From: an uncultured Ruminococcus sp.
GTDB lineage: Bacteria; Bacillota; Clostridia; Oscillospirales; Ruminococcaceae
Direction: 5' to 3'
Length of the DNA stretch: 6,721 bases
NCBI GenBank assembly: GCA_947177375.1
Contig: CAMWUF010000057.1
Location: forward strand, 1 to 6,721
Positions 1 to 6,100 of the stretch are shown here, in pieces. Within the stretch, counting starts at the first letter, position 1. Each line of letters starts with the position of its first letter. A model generated the notes under the pieces. That model was not told the origin of the DNA. It saw only the letters and a list, made by a program, of their open reading frames with translations, and ran no database searches. A program made the translations under genes and the position numbers.

Positions 1-184
1 AGAAGTTGTAGTTGTTTCTGTTGGATTTGTATTTATATCAGAAGTTGTAGTTGTTTCTGTTGGATTTGTATTTATATCAGAAGTTGTAGTTGTTTCTGTT
101 GGATTAGTTATATCAGAAGTTGCAGTTGTTTCTATTGGATTTGTAGTTATATCAGAAGTTACAGTTGTTTCTATTGGGTTTGTA
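1..184 (-). repeat. 39-bp in-frame tandem repeat encoding a 13-residue Thr-rich unit
   Basis: Units are at 1-39, 40-78, 79-114, 115-153 and a partial one from 154 to about 184. The first two are identical. The third lacks one codon (36 bp). The fourth and fifth carry substitutions, so divergence increases towards the domain end of the gene. All lengths are multiples of three, so the frame is kept. The encoded unit is NPTETTTTSDINT. The array runs off the left edge, so its copy number is unknown. It acts as an extended, probably disordered spacer in a secreted protein. Confidence 0.95.
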
Positions 185-1086
185 GGAATTGGATTTGTTT
201 CAGTAGGATTTGTATCCTCAATTTTTTCACCCTCTGGCAATTGTGCTGCTGAAATAATAGATTCTGCTATCCAGGCATGTCCTTCTGCACTAGGATTCAT
301 TTCTAAATTATTTAAATTCGTATACCGATAAGCTTCACCCTGAAATGCAGAGTAAGTATCTATTAAAATGCAATTCGCTTGTTCTTTTGTAAATGTTTCT
401 AAATAATCATTAAAACAACTTTTTACAGCCAATCCTGCTGGATTCAGAATGCTATTATATGCCGCTTTACGTTTTACAGTTAAATTATCATAGTTTTCAA
501 TATTATCTAGTAAATTATAAACTGTCTGATATACAATAGTTGCATTCTGATATTGTGAAAGATTTTCTGTAATTGCTTGAAAATTTGCAGTTGCAGATTC
601 ACGATTGGCTTTAATTGCACTTGCCATTTTATTAGAATATGGTATCAATTGCATTTCATCAGAGAAACCATAATCTGTCAAGCTTGCTGTAAATACATCA
701 AGAAAATTTTCAAATCCAAATTGTGTCATAAATTCATTTGCAGTTAAAATAAATTCGTCCATAATATCATGAATACCAACTGTTACAATAATGACATCTG
801 CTTGTGATAACGCTTCCTGCACCTGTGCATCATTGATACTAAGTAAAACATCTTCCGTTGTATAATTATCCTGTGCAAAGTTCTGAATTTCCAGACATGT
901 ATAATCCTGAATTAATTGCACATAAGATTTTTCATCATTTGCAAGACCTGCACCTGTAGAAATACTATCACCAATTACGACAATATTTGGTGTTTCCTGA
1001 GCATGTGTAGGCACTAATACACTGCTTATATTCAGCATAGCTGTGATTGCTGTTACAAATGCCACTAATTTTGTGCTTTTTTTCAT
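1..1086 (-). CDS. Secreted SGNH/GDSL-type hydrolase with Thr-rich repeat tail (3' end outside window)
   Basis: The frame is open from an ATG at 1086 to the left edge (362 codons, no stop), so the C-terminus is missing. An AGGAGG lies 9 nt before the start. Residues 1-29 look like a signal peptide (MKKSTK, a hydrophobic stretch, PTHA|QE). The mature domain follows, with SGNH block I at 38-48 (IGDSISTGAGL, nucleophile candidate Ser41), a block II-like stretch at 69-82, block III-like VTVGIHD at 101-107 and block V-like MNPSAEGHAW at 263-272. These families are secreted esterases, lipases or carbohydrate deacetylases; the substrate cannot be told from sequence. From about 283 the protein becomes a Thr/Pro/Asp linker of 13-residue repeats (NPTETTTTSDINT), which may lead to a wall anchor, dockerin or second domain off the edge. 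Oddity: block III has His where Asn is expected, and block V has Asn where the HP histidine is expected. The fold family is fairly sure; activity is uncertain. Confidence 0.85.
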   Translation of the reverse strand, partial: MKKSTKLVAFVTAITAMLNISSVLVPTHAQETPNIVVIGDSISTGAGLANDEKSYVQLIQDYTCLEIQNFAQDNYTTEDVLLSINDAQVQEALSQADVIIVTVGIHDIMDEFILTANEFMTQFGFENFLDVFTASLTDYGFSDEMQLIPYSNKMASAIKANRESATANFQAITENLSQYQNATIVYQTVYNLLDNIENYDNLTVKRKAAYNSILNPAGLAVKSCFNDYLETFTKEQANCILIDTYSAFQGEAYRYTNLNNLEMNPSAEGHAWIAESIISAAQLPEGEKIEDTNPTETNPIPTNPIETTVTSDITTNPIETTATSDITNPTETTTTSDINTNPTETTTTSDINTNPTETTTTS

Positions 1087-1095
1087 GATTAAAAA

Positions 1096-1101
1096 CCTCC
1101 T
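1096..1101 (-). promoter_or_regulatory. Shine-Dalgarno of the SGNH hydrolase gene
   Basis: A perfect AGGAGG (cctcct on the plus strand) lies 9 nt before the ATG at 1086. It fixes the start just ahead of the signal peptide. Confidence 0.9.
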
Positions 1102-1112
1102 CTTAATCTTGT

Positions 1113-1126
1113 GCATATTTTTATGC
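1113..1126 (-). other. Small stem-loop in the 5' leader of the SGNH gene
   Basis: A 5-bp stem (GCATA/TATGC) with a four-base AAAA loop sits between the predicted transcription start (about 1129) and the ribosome binding site. It is short and A/T-rich, so it could be chance. At most it is a weak mRNA 5'-end stabilising structure. Confidence 0.3.
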
Positions 1127-1135
1127 TACAGTTCT

Positions 1136-1164
1136 ATTTTACTGCAAAATATATCACTTGTCAA
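1136..1164 (-). promoter_or_regulatory. Sigma-A-type promoter of the SGNH hydrolase gene
   Basis: On the minus strand the -35 is TTGACA (plus 1159-1164, a perfect consensus). A 17-bp spacer follows, then -10 TAAAAT (plus 1136-1141). Transcription would start near 1129, giving a leader of roughly 43 nt. The promoter begins only about 17 nt after the corA stop codon, so the gene has its own promoter. Read-through from corA remains possible because no terminator is visible between them. Confidence 0.8.
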
Positions 1165-1170
1165 GCGATA
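1152..1170. promoter_or_regulatory. Candidate operator: near-perfect palindrome over the -35 box
   Basis: The minus-strand sequence TATCGCTTGACAAGTGATA has 9-bp arms around a single central base with one mismatched pair. It completely covers the TTGACA -35 element. The single-base centre rules out a useful hairpin, so a dimeric DNA-binding repressor site is more plausible than a terminator. Which regulator would bind is unknown. Confidence 0.4.
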
Positions 1171-1180
1171 ATTACTACCA

Positions 1181-2104
1181 TTATTTTTTCTGTTTCAGCA
1201 TAATATATGCTGTTATGATTGTAATTACAACTGATATAACCGTTGGAAACCATGTGTCTGGGACAGGCAAATTTGCCGTATTCATACCATAAAAACTAAA
1301 AATCATAGTCGGAATTGACATAATAATTGTAATCACTGTCAATCGCCACATGACAATATTTAAATTATTTGAAATCACTGAACCAAAAGCTTCTACCATA
1401 CTGGAAATAATTCCAGAATAAATATGACTCATTTCAATTGCTTGTCGAACTTCAATTAATACATCTTCCAATAGCTCCTGGTCTTCATCATAAAGCTTAA
1501 TTGTTCTGCCACGCAGTAATTTTTCAATTGTTACTTCATTGGCTTTCAGAGATGTTGAAAAATAAACAAGAGATTTTTCTAATTCCAGCATTTGAATTAA
1601 TTCTTTATTTTTCATGGCACTGCTTAATTTCTGTTCCATAATATAAGACGTTTTATCAATTTGCTTTAAATCCTGCAAATAAATTGCTGTAATTCTAAGC
1701 AATAACTGCATGACAAATCTTGTTTTCATACGTGTTTGCACGCCTTTTACAGTACCATCTTGCATGTCACGCAGAATTTGATTATCTCTTAGCGAAATCG
1801 TAAATAAATAATCTTTTGTAATAATAATCCCCAATGGCACAGTAAAAAACAAAATCGTTTCTTCTGTCTGAATTTCAGACATAGCCGTATCGACAATAAT
1901 TAACGTCTGTTCGTCTTCACGTTCAATACGGGAAGATTCTTCTTCATCAAGAGAAGAACGCACAAAACCACTGTCTAATTTAAAATTTTCAATTAATCTT
2001 TGTACTTCCTGTGCCGTTGGGTCAACAACACAAACCCAACAACCTGCGACTGGTTCTTTTAATTCCTGAATCATATTATCCTGTGTCTGATAAAAGTGAA
2101 TCAT
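1181..2104 (-). CDS. corA: CorA-family divalent cation (Mg2+) transporter
   Basis: A 307-residue CorA-type channel subunit, of usual length for the short Firmicute branch. CorA proteins form homopentamers in the cytoplasmic membrane and take up Mg2+ (also Co2+/Ni2+). The N-terminal cytoplasmic domain holds LDEEESSRIEREDE-like acidic text near 53-66, followed by a long helical stalk. TM1 is about 250-271 and ends in the signature YGMN (272-275). A short periplasmic-side loop (TANLPVPD) follows, then TM2 about 285-303 and a basic tail KQKK. The ATG at 2104 was chosen because it gives the family-typical start MIHFYQTQDN and has AAAGGCGG 8 nt upstream. An in-frame TTG at 2182 would add 26 unconserved residues and overlaps another ORF. 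An overlapping leader ORF and hairpins upstream suggest regulated expression. The loop acid is Asp in PVPD rather than the usual Glu of MPEL. Assignment to CorA rather than a ZntB-like exporter is likely but not proven. Confidence 0.93.
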   Translation of the reverse strand: MIHFYQTQDNMIQELKEPVAGCWVCVVDPTAQEVQRLIENFKLDSGFVRSSLDEEESSRIEREDEQTLIIVDTAMSEIQTEETILFFTVPLGIIITKDYLFTISLRDNQILRDMQDGTVKGVQTRMKTRFVMQLLLRITAIYLQDLKQIDKTSYIMEQKLSSAMKNKELIQMLELEKSLVYFSTSLKANEVTIEKLLRGRTIKLYDEDQELLEDVLIEVRQAIEMSHIYSGIISSMVEAFGSVISNNLNIVMWRLTVITIIMSIPTMIFSFYGMNTANLPVPDTWFPTVISVVITIITAYIMLKQKK

Positions 2105-2192
2105 AATAACTACCGCCTTTCTTTGCAAACGGAAATTTTCCATTTGCATATTTAAAAATTTCCGCTCGCCCATCAGGGTCAATATTCATCAT
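2076..2192 (-). CDS. Candidate 38-residue leader peptide overlapping the corA start
   Basis: An ATG at 2192 (with a second ATG directly after it) opens a 38-codon frame ending in TAA at 2078-2076. The start has GGAGGTG immediately upstream (2196-2202), a better ribosome site than that of corA. It lies about 26 nt after the predicted transcription start, so it would be the first cistron of the corA mRNA. It overlaps corA by 29 nt in another frame. The peptide begins MMNIDPDGRAE, then FKYANGKFPFAKKGG, and ends SDTG; there is no signal peptide or membrane segment. I do not recognise it. Position and overlap suggest a regulatory leader peptide or translational coupling, comparable in layout to Salmonella corL and mgtL (known leader ORFs of Mg2+ transporter genes). 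It could also be a small functional protein or a chance ORF. Confidence 0.5.
   Translation of the reverse strand: MMNIDPDGRAEIFKYANGKFPFAKKGGSYYDSLLSDTG
2113..2120 (-). promoter_or_regulatory. Ribosome binding site that fixes the corA start
   Basis: AAAGGCGG on the minus strand, 8 nt before the ATG at 2104. It carries a C where AAGGAGG has A, so it is weaker than the site of the upstream leader ORF. It lies inside that ORF, which fits translational coupling or control by leader structure. Confidence 0.75.
2125..2163 (-). promoter_or_regulatory. Two mutually exclusive hairpins in the corA leader
   Basis: Hairpin A pairs GGAAATTTT (plus 2155-2163) with AAAATTTCC (plus 2131-2139): a perfect 9-bp stem with a 15-nt loop. 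Hairpin B pairs GCAAATGG (plus 2140-2147) with CCGTTTGC (plus 2125-2132): 8 bp including one G-U, with a 7-nt loop. B uses bases in A's loop and shares 2131-2132, so both cannot form fully at once. B ends a few bases before the corA ribosome binding site, and both lie inside the 38-codon leader ORF. A translating ribosome would therefore decide which forms. The pairings are seen directly; a regulatory role is inferred. Confidence 0.45.
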
Positions 2193-2195
2193 GTT

Positions 2196-2202
2196 CACCT
2201 CC
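2196..2202 (-). promoter_or_regulatory. Strong Shine-Dalgarno of the corA leader ORF
   Basis: GGAGGTG on the minus strand, about 3 to 4 nt before the ATG at 2192 and 6 to 7 nt before the second ATG at 2189, which is the better-spaced start. There is no corA start codon at a suitable distance, so this site argues that the leader ORF is translated. Confidence 0.7.
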
Positions 2203-2224
2203 GAATAACTAAGATACTTAATTT

Positions 2225-2253
2225 ATTATACTAGATTTTTACAGAATTAGCAA
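2225..2253 (-). promoter_or_regulatory. Promoter of the corA transcript
   Basis: Minus-strand -35 TTGCTA (plus 2248-2253), 17-bp spacer, and a perfect -10 TATAAT (plus 2225-2230). Predicted start of transcription is near 2218, which gives a leader of about 114 nt before corA and 26 nt before the leader ORF. Confidence 0.75.
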
Positions 2254-2295
2254 GCGTTTTTTGAAATTTTACTGGCAAATATCAATTTTTGTCGA

Positions 2296-2308
2296 ATTTT
2301 GTCAAAAT
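2296..2308. promoter_or_regulatory. Short palindrome between the divergent promoters
   Basis: ATTTTG-T-CAAAAT, 6-bp arms around one base, lies between the corA and pth -35 boxes. In such AT-rich DNA it can arise by chance. It is recorded only as a possible binding site, with no assigned regulator. Confidence 0.2.
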
Positions 2309-2329
2309 AGAAAAACATTTGCGAAAGAC

Positions 2330-2358
2330 TTGCAAAATTTTCAGAAACATGTTATAAT
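2330..2358 (+). promoter_or_regulatory. Promoter of the pth-mfd transcript
   Basis: -35 TTGCAA (2330-2335), 17-bp spacer, and -10 TATAAT (2353-2358) preceded by TGT, which makes it an extended -10. Predicted transcription start is near 2365. No other good promoter is seen before mfd, so it probably drives both genes. It points away from the corA promoter and does not overlap it. Confidence 0.8.
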
Positions 2359-2384
2359 AAAAATAATCATAAATAATCATTACA

Positions 2385-2409
2385 AGGCGGTGCAAGTATT
2401 GTACCGTCT
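2385..2409 (+). promoter_or_regulatory. Stem-loop in the pth 5' leader
   Basis: GGCGGTGCAA (2386-2395) pairs with TTGTACCGTC (2399-2408) around a GTA loop. Two of the ten pairs are G-U, and A2385-T2409 adds an eleventh pair. It lies about 20 nt into the 87-nt leader. It is the only G/C-rich stretch of this intergenic region. It is not followed directly by a U-run (the T-rich stretch begins about 11 nt later), so it is not a clean terminator. A role in mRNA stability or protein binding is inferred only. Confidence 0.5.
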
Positions 2410-2437
2410 GAAACTGTTATATTTTTTAAAATTTAAA

Positions 2438-2443
2438 AAGGAG
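2438..2443 (+). promoter_or_regulatory. Shine-Dalgarno of pth
   Basis: AAGGAG, 8 nt before the ATG at 2452. It supports the start with an N-terminal extension over the internal ATG at 2461. Confidence 0.85.
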
Positions 2444-2451
2444 CTGAAATT

Positions 2452-3075
2452 ATGGGAATTATGGATATTTTTGCACAGTTAGAACAAAATAAGCCCTCTG
2501 GTGGAAAACCTGAGTGGCTGATTGTCGGCTTAGGCAATCCTGGCATGATTTATGAAAATACACGTCATAATGCGGGATTTCTGGCAATTGACATGTTGGC
2601 AAATTTAGAACAAGTGCAAGTTAATCGTATGAAATTCAAATCTTACTGTACAGATTTAACCCTTGCAGGACAACGTTGTTTATTACTCAAACCACAGACT
2701 TACATGAATAACAGTGGTGAAGCTGTTGTACAAGCAATGCAATTTTACAAAATAGATATTAGTCAAGTAATTGTTATATTTGATGATATTTCTTTGCCTG
2801 TGGGTAAATTACGCATTCGCAGAAAAGGCAGTGCTGGCGGACATAATGGAATTAAAAGCATTATCGAATTAACAGGTTCAGAAGATTTTGCAAGAATTAA
2901 ATTAGGCGTTGGCAAAAAGCCAAATAAAAATATGAATCTTGCCGATTGGGTGCTAAGCAAATTCACTGACAAAGAATTAGCACAAATGCAAGTTTCTTGT
3001 GCAAATGCTTGTGAATGTTTAACATTCATGCTAAGTAATCAAACTGAAAAAGCAATGAATTTATATAATGCATAA
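2452..3075 (+). CDS. pth: Peptidyl-tRNA hydrolase
   Basis: A 207-residue bacterial Pth, which cleaves the ester bond of peptidyl-tRNA released from stalled ribosomes and so recycles tRNA in the cytoplasm. The signature GLGNPG is at 26-31 and TRHNAGF at 37-43. The catalytic His is His39 (E. coli His20). Asn86 in TYMNNSGEAV, Asp111 in VIFDDISLPVG and Asn132 in GGHNGIKSI match the E. coli residues Asn68, Asp93 and Asn114 by motif. It is slightly longer than E. coli Pth (194 residues) because of a 20-residue N-terminal extension (MGIMDIFAQLEQ then a Gly/Pro/Lys linker). The good ribosome site before the first ATG shows the extension is translated. The gene has its own extended -10 promoter, an 87-nt leader with a hairpin, and mfd 60 nt downstream, so the two are probably co-transcribed. 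Confidence 0.97.
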   Translation: MGIMDIFAQLEQNKPSGGKPEWLIVGLGNPGMIYENTRHNAGFLAIDMLANLEQVQVNRMKFKSYCTDLTLAGQRCLLLKPQTYMNNSGEAVVQAMQFYKIDISQVIVIFDDISLPVGKLRIRRKGSAGGHNGIKSIIELTGSEDFARIKLGVGKKPNKNMNLADWVLSKFTDKELAQMQVSCANACECLTFMLSNQTEKAMNLYNA

Positions 3076-3081
3076 TACTTG

Positions 3082-3120
3082 TTTTTATTTTAAATTTTTA
3101 TTTTAAATTTTTATTTTAAA
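3082..3120 (+). repeat. Three perfect copies of a 13-bp AT-only repeat between pth and mfd
   Basis: TTTTTATTTTAAA occurs head to tail at 3082-3094, 3095-3107 and 3108-3120 with no mismatch. It fills most of the 60-nt gap and ends 4 nt before the mfd Shine-Dalgarno. It contains no G or C. It would keep the mfd ribosome site in unstructured, U-rich RNA, and its copy number is likely to vary by replication slippage. Confidence 0.95.
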
Positions 3121-3124
3121 TCTT

Positions 3125-3130
3125 AAGGAG
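3125..3130 (+). promoter_or_regulatory. Shine-Dalgarno of mfd
   Basis: AAGGAG, 5 nt before the ATG at 3136, directly after the 13-bp repeats. Confidence 0.85.
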
Positions 3131-3135
3131 ATATT

Positions 3136-6100
3136 ATGAATTTTTTTACAGAAACTTTTCAAGAATTATCCGACTGGAAACGGCTTTCTGAATCGTTGCA
3201 GACTGGAGAAACACCAGTTTGTGTCACTGGTCTTTCAGCGATTCATAAAGCACAACTTGCCCTTACAGTTGCTGTTGCACAAGAAGAAATTATTTTATTA
3301 ATCACAGGTTCAGAAGCAGAATCTATAAAACTTTGTGCAGATATAAATGCTATGTCTGGTGAAATTATCGCAATGCATTATCCAGCAAAAGAAATGCTGT
3401 TTACTTCTGCTGAAAGCAAATCAACAGAATATGAACAAGAACGTTTACATACACTCAGTGCGATTACGCAAAAACAAGTGAAAATTATTTCAGCTAGTAT
3501 AGAAGCCTGTTTACAACCTACGATTCCTCCTGAAATATTAGATTCTTCACATATTGCATTAAGCCTGAACAGCATAATTGATTTACAGGAATTGATTCAA
3601 AAATTATTATCTGCTGGCTATACACGTTGTGAAACCGTAGAGGGCAAAGGACAATTTGCTATCAGAGGTGCTATTATAGATATTTTTCCAGTGCAAATGC
3701 AACAGCCTGTCCGTATGGAATTATTCGGTGATGAAATTGATACGATTTCTTATTTTGATACAGAAACACAACGCCGTACAGAGGCAATTCAAGAAATTGT
3801 CATATCTCCTGCTTCTGAATTATTATATCATTCTGAATCTTTAAAACAATCTGTCATAAATTTTTCTAATAAACTCAAAAGCAAACGCAAAGATAAAATT
3901 CAGGAAAATTTATTGCATGACATAGACAGATTAGATTCTGGCTTGCAACTTGCCAATATTGACAAATATTATCATTTAATTTATCCTGACAAAACAACAA
4001 CATTATTGGATTATATCACAGGTACAGTTTTACTTAGTGAATTTTCTGATATTAATCGTCATGCACAGGCACTCACAGCACAACTTCGGGAAGATTTAAA
4101 ATTGCTTTATGAAGACGGCATTTTATGCAAACATCTTGACGGAAATATGCTTGATTTTGCAGAATTTCAAGCGATGCTGCAATCTAAAAACTGTGTATAT
4201 CTAAGCCAATTTTTACAAGGCAGTGAAAGAATTCCATTCAAAAAAATTATCAGTATGCAAGCAATGCAAAATGCAACTTGGGGCGGTGAAATCAGACAAT
4301 TATTAGAAGATTTACAAGAATATATTGCACATGATTATAGAATTATATTAGCTGTTGGCAGTGAAAAAACATTGCCGATTTTAGCAAATGATTTACAAGA
4401 AAGTAATATCCGTTGTTTTATTGCCAATGAAACAAATTCTTGTCCAGCAGGAGCTGTATTAATTACTGCAAAAAGCATTTCCAGTGGTTTTTCTTATCCA
4501 GAAAATAAAACAGCTTTAATTGTCCAGACAAAAATGCATACAGCTAGAAAACGCCGTCATAAACATAAGGCAGGCATGGAAATTCAGACACTTGCTGATT
4601 TACACCCAAATGATTTAGTCGTTCATGCAATGCATGGAGTAGGAAGATTTTTAGGCATTCATAAACTAGAAATGGAAGGCATTGCAAAAGATTATATTAC
4701 CATTCAATATGCTGGTACTGAAAAGCTTTATGTTCCTGTTACACAATTAGATTTAGTTTCAAGATATATTGGCGTTCAGGACGAAGGAGCTGTTAAATTA
4801 AATCGTTTATCTTCTCCACAATGGCAGAAAACTTGCAGTCATGTTCGCAAAGCTGTCAAAGACATGGCAGAAGAATTAATGAAACTCTATGCCAAACGGG
4901 AAAAAAGCGAAGGTTATGCCTTTTATCCTGATGACGAAATACAACGCAATTTTGAAGAAAGATTTCCTTATACTGAAACAGATGACCAGTTACAGAGCAT
5001 TCAGGAAATTAAATCTGACATGGAACGTCCCAGACCTATGGATAGATTACTTTGCGGTGATGTCGGATTTGGCAAAACAGAAGTTGCTTTCCGTGCAGCT
5101 ATGAAATGCATTTTAAGCAACAGACAATGTGCCATTCTTGCTCCAACAACAGTATTAGCATTACAGCATTATAAAACAGCAATTCAACGTTTTGACCAGA
5201 TGCCAGTCAGAATTGAAATGTTATCAAGATTCAGAACCCCAAAAGAACAGAAAAAAATTCTTGCTGATTTAGAAAAAGGCAAAATTGACTTGATTATTGG
5301 CACACATAGAATTGTTCAAAAAGACGTAAAATTTCATACATTGGGATTAGCAATTATTGACGAAGAACAGCGTTTTGGAGTGGCTCATAAAGAAAAATTC
5401 AAAGAAATTTTTTCAGGCATTGATGTATTGACATTATCTGCAACGCCGATTCCAAGAACATTAAATATGGCGTTATCTGGTATTCGTGACATGTCTGTAT
5501 TAGCTGACCCACCACAAGACAGATATCCAGTTCAGACTTATGTGACAGAATATCAGGATAATATTATCACACAGGCAATTACAAGAGAATTAAAACGTGG
5601 CGGACAGGTATATTATATTCATAACAGAATTGATACCATTGCAAATTGTGCCAATAAAATTCAGAATTTATTTCCTGATGCAAGAATTGCAATTGCTCAC
5701 GGCAGATTATCTGAAACAGAAATGTCTGATATCTGGCAACAAGTTATCGAATCAGAAATTGATATTTTAGTCTGCACAACAATTATAGAAACTGGTGTTG
5801 ATATTGCCAATGTCAATACACTGATTATTGAAGATTCCGACAGATTCGGATTAAGTCAATTATATCAGCTCCGTGGACGTGTGGGGCGTTCTAATCGCAG
5901 AGCCTATGCTTATTTTTTATTCAAGCGTGACAAAGTACTTTCTGAAATCGCTTCAAAAAGACTGGACGCTATGCGTGAATTTACACAATTTGGTTCAGGA
6001 TTCAGGATTGCAATGCGTGACCTTGAAATCAGAGGAGCTGGCAGTATTTTAGGCGGTAAACAACATGGACATATGGAAACTGTCGGCTATGACATGTACA

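Noticed and set aside
1..184. Regular repeats considered as a CRISPR array
   Set aside because: Units are contiguous with no unique spacers, keep codon phase and encode a Thr-rich linker in an open reading frame.
1152..1170. Palindrome considered as a corA terminator
   Set aside because: Only one base separates the arms, no U-run follows, and it coincides with a consensus -35 box.
2261..2482. 73-codon plus-strand open frame from a TTG in the intergenic region
   Set aside because: It runs through the pth promoter, leader hairpin and ribosome site, has no Shine-Dalgarno, and its product is a low-complexity AT-rich translation.
2763..3029. 88-codon minus-strand open frame within pth
   Set aside because: Lies wholly antisense to conserved Pth motifs, with no ribosome site; a shadow frame.
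3378..3575. 65-codon minus-strand open frame within mfd
   Set aside because: Antisense shadow of the Mfd N-terminal domain with no supporting signals.
4889..5104. 71-codon plus-strand open frame within mfd
   Set aside because: Out-of-frame shadow over the Mfd translocase start and Walker A region, which is intact in the main frame.
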